Part shown: piece by piece, positions 9,496 to 18,670 of the stretch
How positions within the stretch are numbered: the stretch's first letter is position 1
How the letters are laid out: every line of letters starts with the position of its first letter
Assembly (NCBI RefSeq): GCF_001613805.1
Contig: NZ_LPVY01000024.1
Coordinates: 124,001 to 188,000 of the forward strand
Length of the DNA stretch: 64,000 nt
From: Thalassospira lucentensis
GTDB lineage: Bacteria > Pseudomonadota > Alphaproteobacteria > Rhodospirillales > Thalassospiraceae
Direction of reading: 5' to 3'
Made by a program: the position numbers and the translations under genes
The notes under the pieces: model-generated
Databases searched by the model: none
Seen by the model: the letters and a program-made list of their open reading frames with translations, nothing else
What the model was told of the DNA's origin: nothing

Positions 9496-10173
9496 TTGCG
9501 TATCCTGTTGGCAGACGATCACGATCTGGTTCGTGAAGCATTATCACTGCTGTTCCAGCAATATTTCGAAGGTTGTGAAGTGGTCGAGGCGGGCGCGCTT
9601 GACCCGGCACTGGAGCATATCGAGGCACAGAACGATTTCGATCTGGTGCTTTTGGATTTGCGGATGCCCGGTATGAACGGGCTTGAGGGGCTTAAACGCA
9701 CTCTTGAAAAAGCAGCGAAAACAACTTCGGTTGTTTTGCTTTCGGGGGCCTATCGTAGCGAAGATGTGCGCCATGCCATTGAGAATGGCGCACAGGGCTT
9801 TATCCCCAAAACATTGCGCGGGCAGGCACTTGCCAATGCCATTCAGCTGGTTCTGGCGGGCGAGAAATATCTGCCGTCCTCAATCCTGAACGATATGGGT
9901 GATGGCTTTGGCGGTGGTAGTGACGGCGAACCGCGCATGGCTGGCGGTTTTGGCAATGAAGGTGATTTCAGCCGCCTGACCCCACGCGAACGCGAAGTTC
10001 TGGCGCTTCTGGCCGAAGGGCGTCCGAACAAGGACATTGCGCGTCACCTTGATCTGCGCGAAATCACGGTGAAATATCACTTGAAAAACATTTACCGCAA
10101 ACTGCATGTGTCAAACCGGGCGCAGGCGGTAAAAATCGCACTGGAAGATATGGCGCGTACTGGAACGTTGTAG
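9496..10173 (+). CDS. LuxR/NarL-type response regulator
   Basis: Two-component response regulator of 225 residues. The receiver domain (1-120) has the acidic pocket DDHD at 7-10, the phospho-acceptor Asp54 in LVLLDLRMPGMNG, and KTLRG. A GerE/LuxR helix-turn-helix occupies about 158-220 (LTPREREVLALLAEGRPNKDIARHL). The start is TTG at 9496, giving the normal receiver N-terminus MRILLADDHD. No histidine kinase is in the window, so the partner is encoded elsewhere. A strong terminator follows. Confidence 0.92.
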   Translation: MRILLADDHDLVREALSLLFQQYFEGCEVVEAGALDPALEHIEAQNDFDLVLLDLRMPGMNGLEGLKRTLEKAAKTTSVVLLSGAYRSEDVRHAIENGAQGFIPKTLRGQALANAIQLVLAGEKYLPSSILNDMGDGFGGGSDGEPRMAGGFGNEGDFSRLTPREREVLALLAEGRPNKDIARHLDLREITVKYHLKNIYRKLHVSNRAQAVKIALEDMARTGTL

Positions 10174-10212
10174 TATGTTGGTCAAAGGCAGCGCTGTTTA
10201 ACGCTCGAAACC

Positions 10213-10243
10213 CGGCTCGTGTTTTCACGGGCCGTTTTTCTTT
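10213..10243 (+). terminator. Terminator of the LuxR-type regulator
   Basis: CGGCTCGTG (10213-10221) pairs with CACGGGCCG (10226-10234), with one G-U pair, followed by TTTTTCTTT. Confidence 0.85.
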
Positions 10244-10293
10244 GGCGGTTCGGGTTGCTCCCCTCGTAATGTCACCTGAAACGAGGAACTGAA

Positions 10294-10992
10294 ATGACCA
10301 TCCGTATCGCCCTTGTCGGGGATTTCAACCCCGCCGTTACCGCCCATCAGGCCATCCCCAAGGCCATTGAAATCGCGGCTGGCGAAATCGGCATTTCTGC
10401 CGAATATGACTGGATCGCAACACCGCGTTTTGATGATGGGGCTGCACCGATACTGTCTGGCTATGACGGGATGTGGTGTGTTCCGGCAAGTCCGTATGAA
10501 AGTCTTGAAGGTGCGCTTGCCGCGATCCGGTTTGTGCGCGAGAACGATATCGCGTTTCTTGGCACATGCGGCGGTTATCAGCATGCGGTTCTGGAATATG
10601 CACGCAATGTTCTGGGACATGCCAATGCTGCGAATGCCGAAATTGATCCGGATGCGGAATTGCCGCTGATTGCGCCGCTGGCCTGTGCGCTGATTGATCA
10701 GGATGGCGAGATTGAGCTGGCTGCGGGAAGTTTGATCCGTGCTCATTGCGGATCGGGTCATCTGATTGAAACCTATCGGTGCAGTTATGGGTTTAATCGT
10801 GATTATGCGGGGCTGCTAGCAGGGCAGGCATTGCAGATTGGGGCATGGGATGCAGATGGCGATCCCCGTTCGGTGGAATTGCACAATCATCGTTTCTTTA
10901 TCGGCACAGCCTTTCAGCCGGAACGATCCGCCCTGCGCGGTGAAAATCATCCGCTGATCACGGCCTTTATCAAAGCCGCATCGGCAAAATAA
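10294..10992 (+). CDS. CTP-synthase C-terminal-like amidotransferase, degenerate triad
   Basis: A 232-residue protein resembling the glutamine-amidotransferase half of CTP synthase without the synthetase half. The nucleophile elbow is present as FLGTCGGYQHA (Cys92), but the place of the catalytic His in the usual FHPE motif holds Gln (TAFQPERS), so the classical Cys-His-Glu triad is incomplete. Related stand-alone proteins are annotated as CTP synthase C-terminal region-related (seleno)proteins, and some carry selenocysteine at the Cys position. Function is unknown. It may be a redox or binding protein rather than a glutaminase; that is inference. It is flanked by terminators, so it is probably monocistronic. 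Confidence 0.75.
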   Translation: MTIRIALVGDFNPAVTAHQAIPKAIEIAAGEIGISAEYDWIATPRFDDGAAPILSGYDGMWCVPASPYESLEGALAAIRFVRENDIAFLGTCGGYQHAVLEYARNVLGHANAANAEIDPDAELPLIAPLACALIDQDGEIELAAGSLIRAHCGSGHLIETYRCSYGFNRDYAGLLAGQALQIGAWDADGDPRSVELHNHRFFIGTAFQPERSALRGENHPLITAFIKAASAK

Positions 10993-10998
10993 TCCCAT

Positions 10999-11031
10999 AA
11001 AAAAGCACCCCCGCGATCAGCACGGGGGTGC
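10999..11031 (-). terminator. Terminator of the EamA transporter gene
   Basis: GCACCCCCG (11005-11013) pairs with CGGGGGTGC (11023-11031). On the minus strand it is followed by a run of six T. Confidence 0.8.
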
Positions 11032-11051
11032 AGTCCTTGAGACGGAGAGTC

Positions 11052-11993
11052 TCAGGCACGTTCGGGCAGGTTGTGTGCCCGGACATTCGATGATGTTGTA
11101 TTTGTCGATGATGGCGGCGTTCTGCCCGACTGGATGATGAAAACACCCGACAGGATCATGGCGGTCGCAACGATATCAGTTGCGGAAACCGGTTCGCCCA
11201 AAATCAGGCTTCCGGTCAGAAGGCCAATGACCGGCGGGATATAGGTGACCCCGGCGGTTTTGACCGCGCCCAGTTTCCCGATCAGAAAGTAATAGCACAT
11301 ATAGGCAATGCCGGTGCCAAACATGCCAAGGCCGATGAATAGCCCGGTGGCAATTTTCCAGTTGGTGAAGATCGCATTCATGCCGGAAAAGTCGCAAATC
11401 AGCAGAAGCGTTACAGCAGAAAGGCCAAGCTGATAGGTGCAAAGTGCAATTGGTGAAATGCCAAGGGGGCTTAGGAATTTGCGGACATAGACGAACGAAA
11501 GCCCGACACAGCCCGATCCAATGGCGACGTAAACCACACCCATCAGATCGATGCCCGACGTGCCACTTTCCCATGGCTTTGCGATAATCAGGACACCGGC
11601 AAAGCCAAACAGCAATCCGCTGATTGAACGGATATTGACCGGTTCGCTGCGCAGGAAAATGGCCGCGGCGATAAAGGAAAACATCGGGATCACGCCGCTT
11701 AGCATTCCGGCAACGCTGGATGGCAGAAGGGCGATGCCCTTGGCAAAGGCGAGGTAATAAACGGTGGTCGCGAGAAGAGACATAACAATGAAATGGTGCA
11801 CATAACGCAGATGCTGCCAATCCAGCACCTTGCGCGCCATTGCAAATGCCAGAACCGGTAGAAAGCCCATGATCACACGTACCGTTACCACCTGCATCGG
11901 CGATATCAGGCTGCTTGCCGTTTTGTTGAACAAAAAGGTCATGCCCCAGCACAGGGCAAGAAAGCCAAAGACGAGGTATGCGTTGTTCTTCAT
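11052..11993 (-). CDS. EamA/DMT-superfamily permease
   Basis: Inner-membrane transporter of 313 residues with about ten hydrophobic segments arranged as two EamA repeats (about 8-140 and 150-290). Family features are LALCWGMTFLFNK at the N-terminus and YYLAFAKGIALLPSSVAGMLSGVIPMF before the repeat boundary. Such proteins export amino acids or other metabolites, but the substrate cannot be read from the sequence. It is divergent from the LysR gene at 12091, which probably controls it, and ends at a strong terminator. Confidence 0.88.
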   Translation of the reverse strand: MKNNAYLVFGFLALCWGMTFLFNKTASSLISPMQVVTVRVIMGFLPVLAFAMARKVLDWQHLRYVHHFIVMSLLATTVYYLAFAKGIALLPSSVAGMLSGVIPMFSFIAAAIFLRSEPVNIRSISGLLFGFAGVLIIAKPWESGTSGIDLMGVVYVAIGSGCVGLSFVYVRKFLSPLGISPIALCTYQLGLSAVTLLLICDFSGMNAIFTNWKIATGLFIGLGMFGTGIAYMCYYFLIGKLGAVKTAGVTYIPPVIGLLTGSLILGEPVSATDIVATAMILSGVFIIQSGRTPPSSTNTTSSNVRAHNLPERA

Positions 11994-12090
11994 GGCCGGA
12001 ACTTTCGTGGGGGTGATGCCGTGATTGTAGGTCTGGCCGGAATGGCGTACAAATCATGTTATCTGGATCATGGAATAGAAAATCTGCATC

Positions 12091-12999
12091 ATGAGTTCAT
12101 ATCCACCCCTGAATTCCTTGCGTGCATTCGAGGCATCCATTCGACTGAATAGTTTTTCTCGTGCAGCGGAAGAACTGAACGTAACACCCGGTGCCGTCGG
12201 ACAGCAGATCAGAAAGCTTGAAGATTGGCTGGGTGTGGAACTGTTCGCCCGTTCGGTCCGGCAGGTCAAACCAACCGCCGACGGGCTTGAATATGCCGCG
12301 CGCATATCACCCGCCCTGCAGCAGATTATCGATGCCAGCCAGCATTTGCGCGGGCAGCGCGAACATATGGTGCGTGTGGTCATGCCGCCAAGCTTCGCCG
12401 CGAAATGGTTTTCCAAACGCATGGCGCGGTTTTTGATCGATTATCCGTCAACGTCACTTCACGTGGGTTCGTCAGTACAATTCACGGATTTTGATCGCGA
12501 TCCGGTCGACATCGCCGTGCGGTATTTTGACGGGAATGATGAAAAGCTTGAATCCGTCCTGATCTATCGCGGGCAGGCGGCGGCCTTCTGTTCGCCTGCC
12601 TATCGTGACCGGATGGGGTTTGAGCGCCCCGCCGATCTGGTACGTGCGACTTTGTTAAACGACATTCTGCATGACTGGTGGGAAGAATGGTTGGGCCAGT
12701 TTGCAGGGATGAACCCGGGCGAGATTGCCGCAATCAAGCGCATTGAAATCGATCAGACATCTATGGCGATCGAGGCCGCGATCCACGGGCAGGGGGTTGT
12801 GATGGCCAACCCGTTACTGGCGGAGGAGGACGTGATGGAAGGCAAGCTGATCCATCTGTTTCCCGAACAGGTTCAGGTTGTTCCATTGGGATATTATCTG
12901 GTGCATCCGAAAAACCGGGAACTGCGCGGTCAGGTAAAGCTGTTTCGTGACTGGCTGCTGGGCGAGGCGCAGGAACTTTCCCTGTTGCAAAATACGTAA
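12091..12999 (+). CDS. LysR-family regulator (GcvA-like)
   Basis: Transcriptional regulator of 302 residues. The winged helix-turn-helix lies at about 6-65 (LNSLRAFEASIRLNSFSRAAEELNVTPGAVGQQIRKLE), and the GcvA-like variant starting PPLNSLRAFEA is clear. The rest is a periplasmic-binding-protein-like effector domain. About 97 bases separate it from the divergent EamA permease gene, the likely target. The effector is unknown. A shared terminator lies between its end and purB. Confidence 0.9.
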   Translation: MSSYPPLNSLRAFEASIRLNSFSRAAEELNVTPGAVGQQIRKLEDWLGVELFARSVRQVKPTADGLEYAARISPALQQIIDASQHLRGQREHMVRVVMPPSFAAKWFSKRMARFLIDYPSTSLHVGSSVQFTDFDRDPVDIAVRYFDGNDEKLESVLIYRGQAAAFCSPAYRDRMGFERPADLVRATLLNDILHDWWEEWLGQFAGMNPGEIAAIKRIEIDQTSMAIEAAIHGQGVVMANPLLAEEDVMEGKLIHLFPEQVQVVPLGYYLVHPKNRELRGQVKLFRDWLLGEAQELSLLQNT

Positions 13000-13004
13000 A
13001 CAGA

Positions 13005-13038
13005 AAAGCCCCGGCCAATTGACCGGGGCTTTGATTTT
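13005..13038. terminator. Bidirectional terminator between LysR and purB
   Basis: AAAGCCCCGG (13005-13014) pairs with CCGGGGCTTT (13023-13032), with T-rich ends on both strands, between two convergent genes. Confidence 0.85.
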
Positions 13039-13055
13039 AGTGTGCAGTGTTACCG

Positions 13056-14366
13056 TCAGTCAGCAAACACACGGGCGAAAATCGTGTCGACATGCTTGGT
13101 ATGGTAACCAAGGTCAAACAGACTTTCGAGCGTTTCCATCGGGATCTTCGCGGTAACGTCTGCGTCGGTTTTCAGAAGCGACAGCAGATCGCCTTCGCGG
13201 TTCCAGACTTTCATCGCGTTACGCTGAACGATGCGATACGAATCTTCGCGCGAAACGCCATGCTGCGTCAGGGTTAGCAGCACGCGCTGCGAGAAGACCA
13301 GACCACCCATCTGATTAAGGATTTCGTCCATCCGTTCCGGATAGACGACAAGGTTTTCAACCACATTGGTCAGACGCATCAGCGCGAAGTCGAGAGTTAC
13401 GGTCGCATCCGGGCCGATATTGCGTTCGACCGATGAATGCGAAATATCACGTTCATGCCAAAGGGCAACGTTTTCCATTGCCGGGATCGCCATCGAACGG
13501 ACAAGACGCGCAAGCCCGGTCAGGTTTTCAGTCAGAACCGGGTTGCGTTTGTGCGGCATTGCCGACGAACCCTTCTGCCCCTTGGAGAAGAATTCTTCAA
13601 CTTCGCGGACTTCGGTGCGCTGCAGATGGCGGATTTCGGTTGCCAGATGCTCGATGGAGGATGCGATAACGCCAAGGGCAGCGAAATAGGCGGCATGACG
13701 GTCACGCGGAATGACCTGGGTCGAAACCGGTTCGGGTTTCAGGCCAAGCTTGGCGGCAACATGTTCTTCGACCTGCGGGTCGATATTGGCGAATGTGCCG
13801 ACAGCCCCGGAAATCGCACAGGTCGCGATCTCTTCGCGGGCGACCACCAGACGGTCGCGGTTGCGTTTAAACTCGGCATAGAAGGTTGCCAGTTTCAGGC
13901 CAAAGGTTACCGGCTCTGCGTGGATGCCGTGCGAACGCCCCATGCAGGCGATGTCCTTGGTTTCATAGGCGCGTTTTTTCAGCGCGGCCAGAAGCTTGTC
14001 CATGTCTTCAAGCAGGATGTCGGTTGCCTGAACAAGCTGAACGTTAAAGCAGGTATCGAGAACGTCGGAGCTGGTCATGCCCTGATGAACGAAACGGGCT
14101 TCTTCACCGACCTGTTCTGCCAGTTCCGTCAGGAAGGCGATCACGTCGTGTTTGACTTCGGCTTCGACAGCATCGATGCGGTCAATACGATCCTGGGTAT
14201 AAGGCTTGTTGCCTTTTTCCCAGACCAGTTTGGCAGAGGCAGCCGGAATGACGCCCAGCTCGGCCAGTTTGTCGGCAGCGTGTGCCTCGATTTCAAACCA
14301 GATACGGAATTTGTTCGCCGGTTCCCAGATTGATGTCATCTGCGGACGGGAATAACGGGGGATCAT
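13056..14366 (-). CDS. purB: Adenylosuccinate lyase
   Basis: Catalyses two fumarate-releasing steps: SAICAR to AICAR and adenylosuccinate to AMP. The fumarase/aspartase signature GSSAMPHKRNP is intact, and SSDVLDTCFNVQL and GRSHGIHAEPVTFG are also typical. The start at 14366 follows GGAGG with a 7-base gap and gives MIPRYSRPQM, the usual PurB N-terminus (436 residues); an in-frame ATG 13 codons upstream has no such support. It is separated from purSQL and purC by 5 kb. Upstream on the minus strand, TTGCCA, 17 bases and TATCCG is a possible promoter. Confidence 0.97.
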   Translation of the reverse strand: MIPRYSRPQMTSIWEPANKFRIWFEIEAHAADKLAELGVIPAASAKLVWEKGNKPYTQDRIDRIDAVEAEVKHDVIAFLTELAEQVGEEARFVHQGMTSSDVLDTCFNVQLVQATDILLEDMDKLLAALKKRAYETKDIACMGRSHGIHAEPVTFGLKLATFYAEFKRNRDRLVVAREEIATCAISGAVGTFANIDPQVEEHVAAKLGLKPEPVSTQVIPRDRHAAYFAALGVIASSIEHLATEIRHLQRTEVREVEEFFSKGQKGSSAMPHKRNPVLTENLTGLARLVRSMAIPAMENVALWHERDISHSSVERNIGPDATVTLDFALMRLTNVVENLVVYPERMDEILNQMGGLVFSQRVLLTLTQHGVSREDSYRIVQRNAMKVWNREGDLLSLLKTDADVTAKIPMETLESLFDLGYHTKHVDTIFARVFAD

Positions 14367-14581
14367 GCAGTCGCCTCCGGGCAGGATGGTTGGGTGCCGG
14401 GTCATGACCAGATTGCGTGATCAGCGAAGTGCGATGCTGGTTCCGGCACGCTTTCAACGCGTCGGATAGTCCATATCGCTGCGATTGGCAACCCTGCATC
14501 GTAGGCTGTTTGCGTTCAGAGGCATCTTTGCCGGTGTTTTTGGGGCCGTTGCGCGGCGTTTCCGGATTTTCCTGCCGGACA

Positions 14582-15490
14582 TTATTCGCCGATTGCAGGC
14601 CATTTCCGATTGCGAATGTATTCAAGAAAGACACGCATGGCCGCACTCGTATGGCGCCGGTTCGGATAATACAGATACCAACTCGGCAGCTTTTTCTTCC
14701 AATCGACAAGCAATTCGACAAGTCTGCCCTGTTTGACATCGTTGCGAACATAATCGTCAAACAGATGAGCGATGCCCGATCCTGCAAGGGCTGCCTGACG
14801 CTCTTGATGCGCGGAACTCAGCGTCAACCGGCCTTTCGGGGTGATTTCGACCTCATTCCCGTTGTTCGCGAATTTCCACGTCACCATGGTTCCGCCGGGA
14901 AAACGACGGCGAATACAGTCATGCGTCAGAAGATCATCCGGTGAACCGGGGCGACCCCTCCTGCGCAGATAATCGGGGGAAGCCACAATTGCATATTGTA
15001 AGGCGGGACCCAGCGGGATTGCGATCATGTCCTGGGCAAGTTGATGTCCGAAACGCACACCGGCGTCGAAACCATGCTCGACAATATCGATGATTGCAGC
15101 CTCGCTGACGATTTCAACATTGATCTCGGGGTAAATTTCCATGAATTCAAAGGCCAGAGGGCACAGAACATGGTCGGCGGCCGGACCCGGCGCATTGATC
15201 CGCACAGTACCGGATGGGTGTTCCCGAAGCTGATTGAGATCGTCGATTGCTGTTCTGATGTCGTGAAGGGCAGGGCCAAGTCGCTCAAGAAGCCGCTCGC
15301 CTGCTTCGGTAGGCGCAACGCTGCGTGTCGTTCGGTTCAGCAGCCGGATGCCAAGCGCTTCCTCAAGCACACTGATTGATTGGCTGATGGCAGAGGATGA
15401 TACGCCCCTGCCAAGCGCGGCGGCTCTGAAGCCTCCACATCGCACGACGTCCTCAAATATCTCCAGACTGTCAAGGCGTAGCGGTTTCAT
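14582..15490 (-). CDS. LysR-family regulator
   Basis: A 302-residue LysR regulator beginning MKPLRLDSLEIFEDVVRCGG with the helix-turn-helix at about 5-62, followed by an effector domain that matches the CrgA/PBP2 type (GTVRINAPGPAADHVL). It is divergent from the metallo-beta-lactamase-fold gene at 15649, its probable target. An inverted repeat lies in the gap at 15507-15534. Confidence 0.9.
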   Translation of the reverse strand: MKPLRLDSLEIFEDVVRCGGFRAAALGRGVSSSAISQSISVLEEALGIRLLNRTTRSVAPTEAGERLLERLGPALHDIRTAIDDLNQLREHPSGTVRINAPGPAADHVLCPLAFEFMEIYPEINVEIVSEAAIIDIVEHGFDAGVRFGHQLAQDMIAIPLGPALQYAIVASPDYLRRRGRPGSPDDLLTHDCIRRRFPGGTMVTWKFANNGNEVEITPKGRLTLSSAHQERQAALAGSGIAHLFDDYVRNDVKQGRLVELLVDWKKKLPSWYLYYPNRRHTSAAMRVFLEYIRNRKWPAIGE

Positions 15491-15506
15491 TGCGAAGCCT
15501 TACTTA

Positions 15507-15534
15507 ATAAGCTGATCCATTTTTGTTAGCTTAT
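15507..15534. promoter_or_regulatory. Inverted repeat, possible LysR operator
   Basis: ATAAGCT (15507-15513) and AGCTTAT (15528-15534) form perfect arms 14 bases apart in the gap between the divergent LysR and metallo-hydrolase genes. Confidence 0.35.
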
Positions 15535-15648
15535 CTGTGCGCTCGATCTGTGTCATCCCTAGAAAAGGCATCGCCTACAGACGCCGTGCCGGACGACGCT
15601 GCAATCAAATACGACACCTGCAATCACAATTTGGACAGGATGATGAGT

Positions 15649-16662
15649 ATGAGCGGAATTACATTGAATCGCAGAAAGATCATGCTGACAGCCGCATCGG
15701 CAGCAGCTGGATTGATCCTGCCAACCGGCGGTATAGCCTTTGCCCAGGCTGCTTCCGGCGCGTCGTCCCCGCTCCAAAACGGGAATGCGGGCGGAAATGT
15801 TGGCCATTACCGGTTTCGTGTCGGAGATGACATATCTGCAACCGTGTTGAGCGACGGGCTGATCGGTGGTCCGCCCCGGATTTACGCCAGTAACTCGCCG
15901 GAGGCAGAATTGGAGGAAGTTCTCAGGCAAGCCTTTTTACCGACTGATCGCCTGACACTTAATCTCAATACGCTTCTTATCGAAACGAATGGCAGACGGA
16001 TACTGCTTGAGGCGGGTGCCGGGCAGACGATGGGACCGCAGGGCGGTCGTCTGTTTGATAACTTGGCGGCAATCGGTTTGAGGCCCGAGGATATCGACAT
16101 TGTGGTTGTTTCCCACACGCACCCGGATCATGTCGGAAATCTTCGGACAGCTGATGGTCGTAAGGCATTTCCACGCGCGACCGTTTTTGCGCCTCGTGCT
16201 GATTGGGATTTCTTTGTCGTCAACGATCCGGATCTTTCCTACATGCCGGTGCCCGAGGATTTCCGTCGTAATTTCTCCGCGGCCATCAAGCGGAGCGTCG
16301 AACCGGTTGCGAACGGGATCGAATTGTATGAACCCGGAGAAGAGATTATACCCGGTCTGATCACGCTTCCGGCATTGGGCCATACGCCTGGTATGGCGAA
16401 CTTCCTTGTTCAATCAGGGAACGACCAGCTCCTGCTTACTGCCGACCTTGCTTATCATCCGATCGTTAATGTCGACCGATCATGGCTGCCGGGGCCGGAT
16501 CGTGACAAGGAAACGGCTCTTGCCTCTCGCCGGCGCATCTTTGACATGGCGGCAACTGACCGGCTTCTTGTTCTCGGCTTCCATTATCCGTTCCCGGGCC
16601 TTGGCCGAATGCTCAAGACGGATGTCGGCTATGCCTGGGTTCCTGCCTATTGGCAGTTTTGA
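15649..16662 (+). CDS. Exported MBL-fold metallo-hydrolase
   Basis: Metallo-beta-lactamase-fold hydrolase of 337 residues. It has the metal motif HxHxDH as SHTHPDHVGN and further ligands in LGHTPGMA, LLTADLAYHP and GFHYPFPG, so the di-metal site looks complete. The N-terminus has paired arginines before a hydrophobic stretch (NRRKIMLTAASAAAGLIL, then AFAQ), pointing to export, perhaps by Tat. Three close ATGs exist (15640, 15643, 15649); the last has AGGA at the best distance. The substrate is unknown; lactonases and aryl sulfatases share the fold. It is divergent from a LysR gene that probably regulates it. Confidence 0.82.
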   Translation: MSGITLNRRKIMLTAASAAAGLILPTGGIAFAQAASGASSPLQNGNAGGNVGHYRFRVGDDISATVLSDGLIGGPPRIYASNSPEAELEEVLRQAFLPTDRLTLNLNTLLIETNGRRILLEAGAGQTMGPQGGRLFDNLAAIGLRPEDIDIVVVSHTHPDHVGNLRTADGRKAFPRATVFAPRADWDFFVVNDPDLSYMPVPEDFRRNFSAAIKRSVEPVANGIELYEPGEEIIPGLITLPALGHTPGMANFLVQSGNDQLLLTADLAYHPIVNVDRSWLPGPDRDKETALASRRRIFDMAATDRLLVLGFHYPFPGLGRMLKTDVGYAWVPAYWQF

Positions 16663-16880
16663 TCTTTCATCAATGGTTTAACATGCGCCAAACGCATTAC
16701 TATCGCAGACCCTGTTTGGGGGCATAACAGCTTTATTACCGCTTTTTACCTGTGCGGAACTTGCCATCTGCTAAGATTATCTCAATCTCCTGATGGATAT
16801 AGTTCGTAAAACGAACATTCCAGAACCAGCGCGGGCAAACCGTTCTGATCGTGAGTGGACACAGATAATGGCACGTATTT

Positions 16881-18632
16881 ATGACCCGTATCGGGGATGA
16901 TTTGAAAAATCCTCCGACCCGCACAGCCCGAGGCGTCGACACCGATGCGCGTTATCTTGCGCAGCTGGTGGATCTTGGTATTGCCCTGTCGGCAGAACAG
17001 GGTCGGGAGGAGCTTCATCAGAAAATCCTGATGGCAGCCCGGCAGTTTACCAATGCCGATGGCGGGTCATTGTATCTGGTCAATAAGGATGAAACGGAAC
17101 TTCAGTTTCGCATTCTGATGAACGATACGCTTGATACGTTTTTCGTATCGGGCCGCGAACACGAGAAGCCGTTTCCACCCCTGCCGCTTTATGATGCGGA
17201 TGGCAATCCCAATCACAAAAACATTGCAACCTATGTCGCGCTAAGCGGTGAAGCGATCAATATCGAGGATGCGTATTTCGCCGATGGGTTCGATTTTTCC
17301 GGCACGCGCGCCTTTGATGCCAAAACCGGTTATCGGTCTAAATCCTTCCTGACCGTACCGCTTAAAAATACGCGCGGCACTGTGATCGGCGTGTTGCAGC
17401 TGATTAATGCGCGCGACGATTCGGGCGAAGTGATTGCCTTTGACCCGTTGATCGAACCGATCATCAATGCACTGGCAAGCCAGGCGGCGGTGGCACTTGA
17501 AAACAGCCGCCTTTTGATGGCGCAGCGCGATCTGATGGAAAGTTTCGTACGCGTGCTGGGGCAGGCGATTGACGCCAAATCCCCCCATACCGCCTATCAT
17601 TGCGAAAAGGTTCCGATCATTGCCCGCATGCTGGCCAAGGCGGCCGTCGATGAAAAGCAGGGCACTTTTTCCAATTTCTATCTGACCGATATGGAATGGT
17701 ACGAGCTTGACCTTGCTGCGTGGCTTCATGACTGCGGCAAGATCACAACGCCCGATCATGTTGTCGAAAAGGCCACCAAACTTGAAACCATCCATAACCG
17801 CATTCACGAAATCCGCACCCGGTTCGAAGTCCTTAGGCGCGATGCGGAAATCGAGATGCTCAAGCGCAAGCTCGCGGGCGAGGATGCCCAAGTTTGCGAT
17901 GATGATTTCAGTGCCCGGATCGCCGAACTTGAAAGTCAGTTTTCGATGGTTGCGCACAGCAACATTGGCGATGACGAGCTTGATAGCGATGCGGTCTTTA
18001 CCCTGCATGACATCGGCGGGCAGGAATGGGTGCGCTATTTTGATCGCACCATCGGGCTTTCATGGGCGGAAAATCAGCGCCTGACCGAAGACGATCTTGC
18101 GCAATTCAGCCAGCCCGGTGTTGAAAAGCTTCTTGATGATCGTGCAGATCACGCATATCTCGGCTTTAACCGGGGTGAGCTTTATAACCTTTCGGTTCCG
18201 CGCGGCACCCTGACCTCCGAGGAACGAAAGGTTATCAATGACCATGTTGTGGTGACGCAGGAAATGCTGGCGCAATTGCCTTATCCCAAGGAATTGCAGC
18301 GTATTCCCGCAATTGCAGGCAACCATCATGAAAAGATGGATGGTTCGGGCTATCCCAACGGTATGCTGGGCGAAGATATGGGCATCCTCGAAAAGGTGAT
18401 GGTGATCGCCGATATATTCGAGGCCCTGACCGCGGTTGACCGTCCCTATAAACGGCCCAAAATGTTATCGGAATGCATCGCGATCCTAGCTGACATGCGC
18501 GACAAGGAGCAGATCGACAATGATCTGTTCGAATTGCTTCTGTCGTCGGGCGTTTACATCGAATACGGACGTAAATACCTGCAACCCGGACAGTGCGACG
18601 AAGTTGATATCACGCAGTTTTTGCGCAACTGA
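16881..18632 (+). CDS. GAF-HD-GYP cyclic-di-GMP phosphodiesterase with insert
   Basis: A 583-residue cytosolic signalling protein. A GAF sensor domain spans about 25-210. The HD-GYP hydrolase follows, with its first His at 240, HDCGK at 283-287, a helix TLTSEERKVINDH at 443-455, and the diagnostic HHEKMDGSGYP at 482-492. HD-GYP enzymes degrade cyclic-di-GMP to GMP, and all visible metal-binding motifs are kept. The HDxGK motif and the following helix are normally about 20 residues apart; here about 140 extra residues (about 300-440) intervene, the first half charged and probably coiled-coil. No strong ribosome site precedes the ATG. It has no obvious operon partner. Confidence 0.88.
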   Translation: MTRIGDDLKNPPTRTARGVDTDARYLAQLVDLGIALSAEQGREELHQKILMAARQFTNADGGSLYLVNKDETELQFRILMNDTLDTFFVSGREHEKPFPPLPLYDADGNPNHKNIATYVALSGEAINIEDAYFADGFDFSGTRAFDAKTGYRSKSFLTVPLKNTRGTVIGVLQLINARDDSGEVIAFDPLIEPIINALASQAAVALENSRLLMAQRDLMESFVRVLGQAIDAKSPHTAYHCEKVPIIARMLAKAAVDEKQGTFSNFYLTDMEWYELDLAAWLHDCGKITTPDHVVEKATKLETIHNRIHEIRTRFEVLRRDAEIEMLKRKLAGEDAQVCDDDFSARIAELESQFSMVAHSNIGDDELDSDAVFTLHDIGGQEWVRYFDRTIGLSWAENQRLTEDDLAQFSQPGVEKLLDDRADHAYLGFNRGELYNLSVPRGTLTSEERKVINDHVVVTQEMLAQLPYPKELQRIPAIAGNHHEKMDGSGYPNGMLGEDMGILEKVMVIADIFEALTAVDRPYKRPKMLSECIAILADMRDKEQIDNDLFELLLSSGVYIEYGRKYLQPGQCDEVDITQFLRN

Positions 18633-18670
18633 AAACGGACCGGACACGATGCATCCGGCTCGTCCCGTCA

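Noticed and set aside
18640..18658. Hairpin CCGGA/TCCGG between the HD-GYP and SDR genes as a terminator
   Set aside because: Stem of only five bases with a nine-base loop and no T run on either strand.
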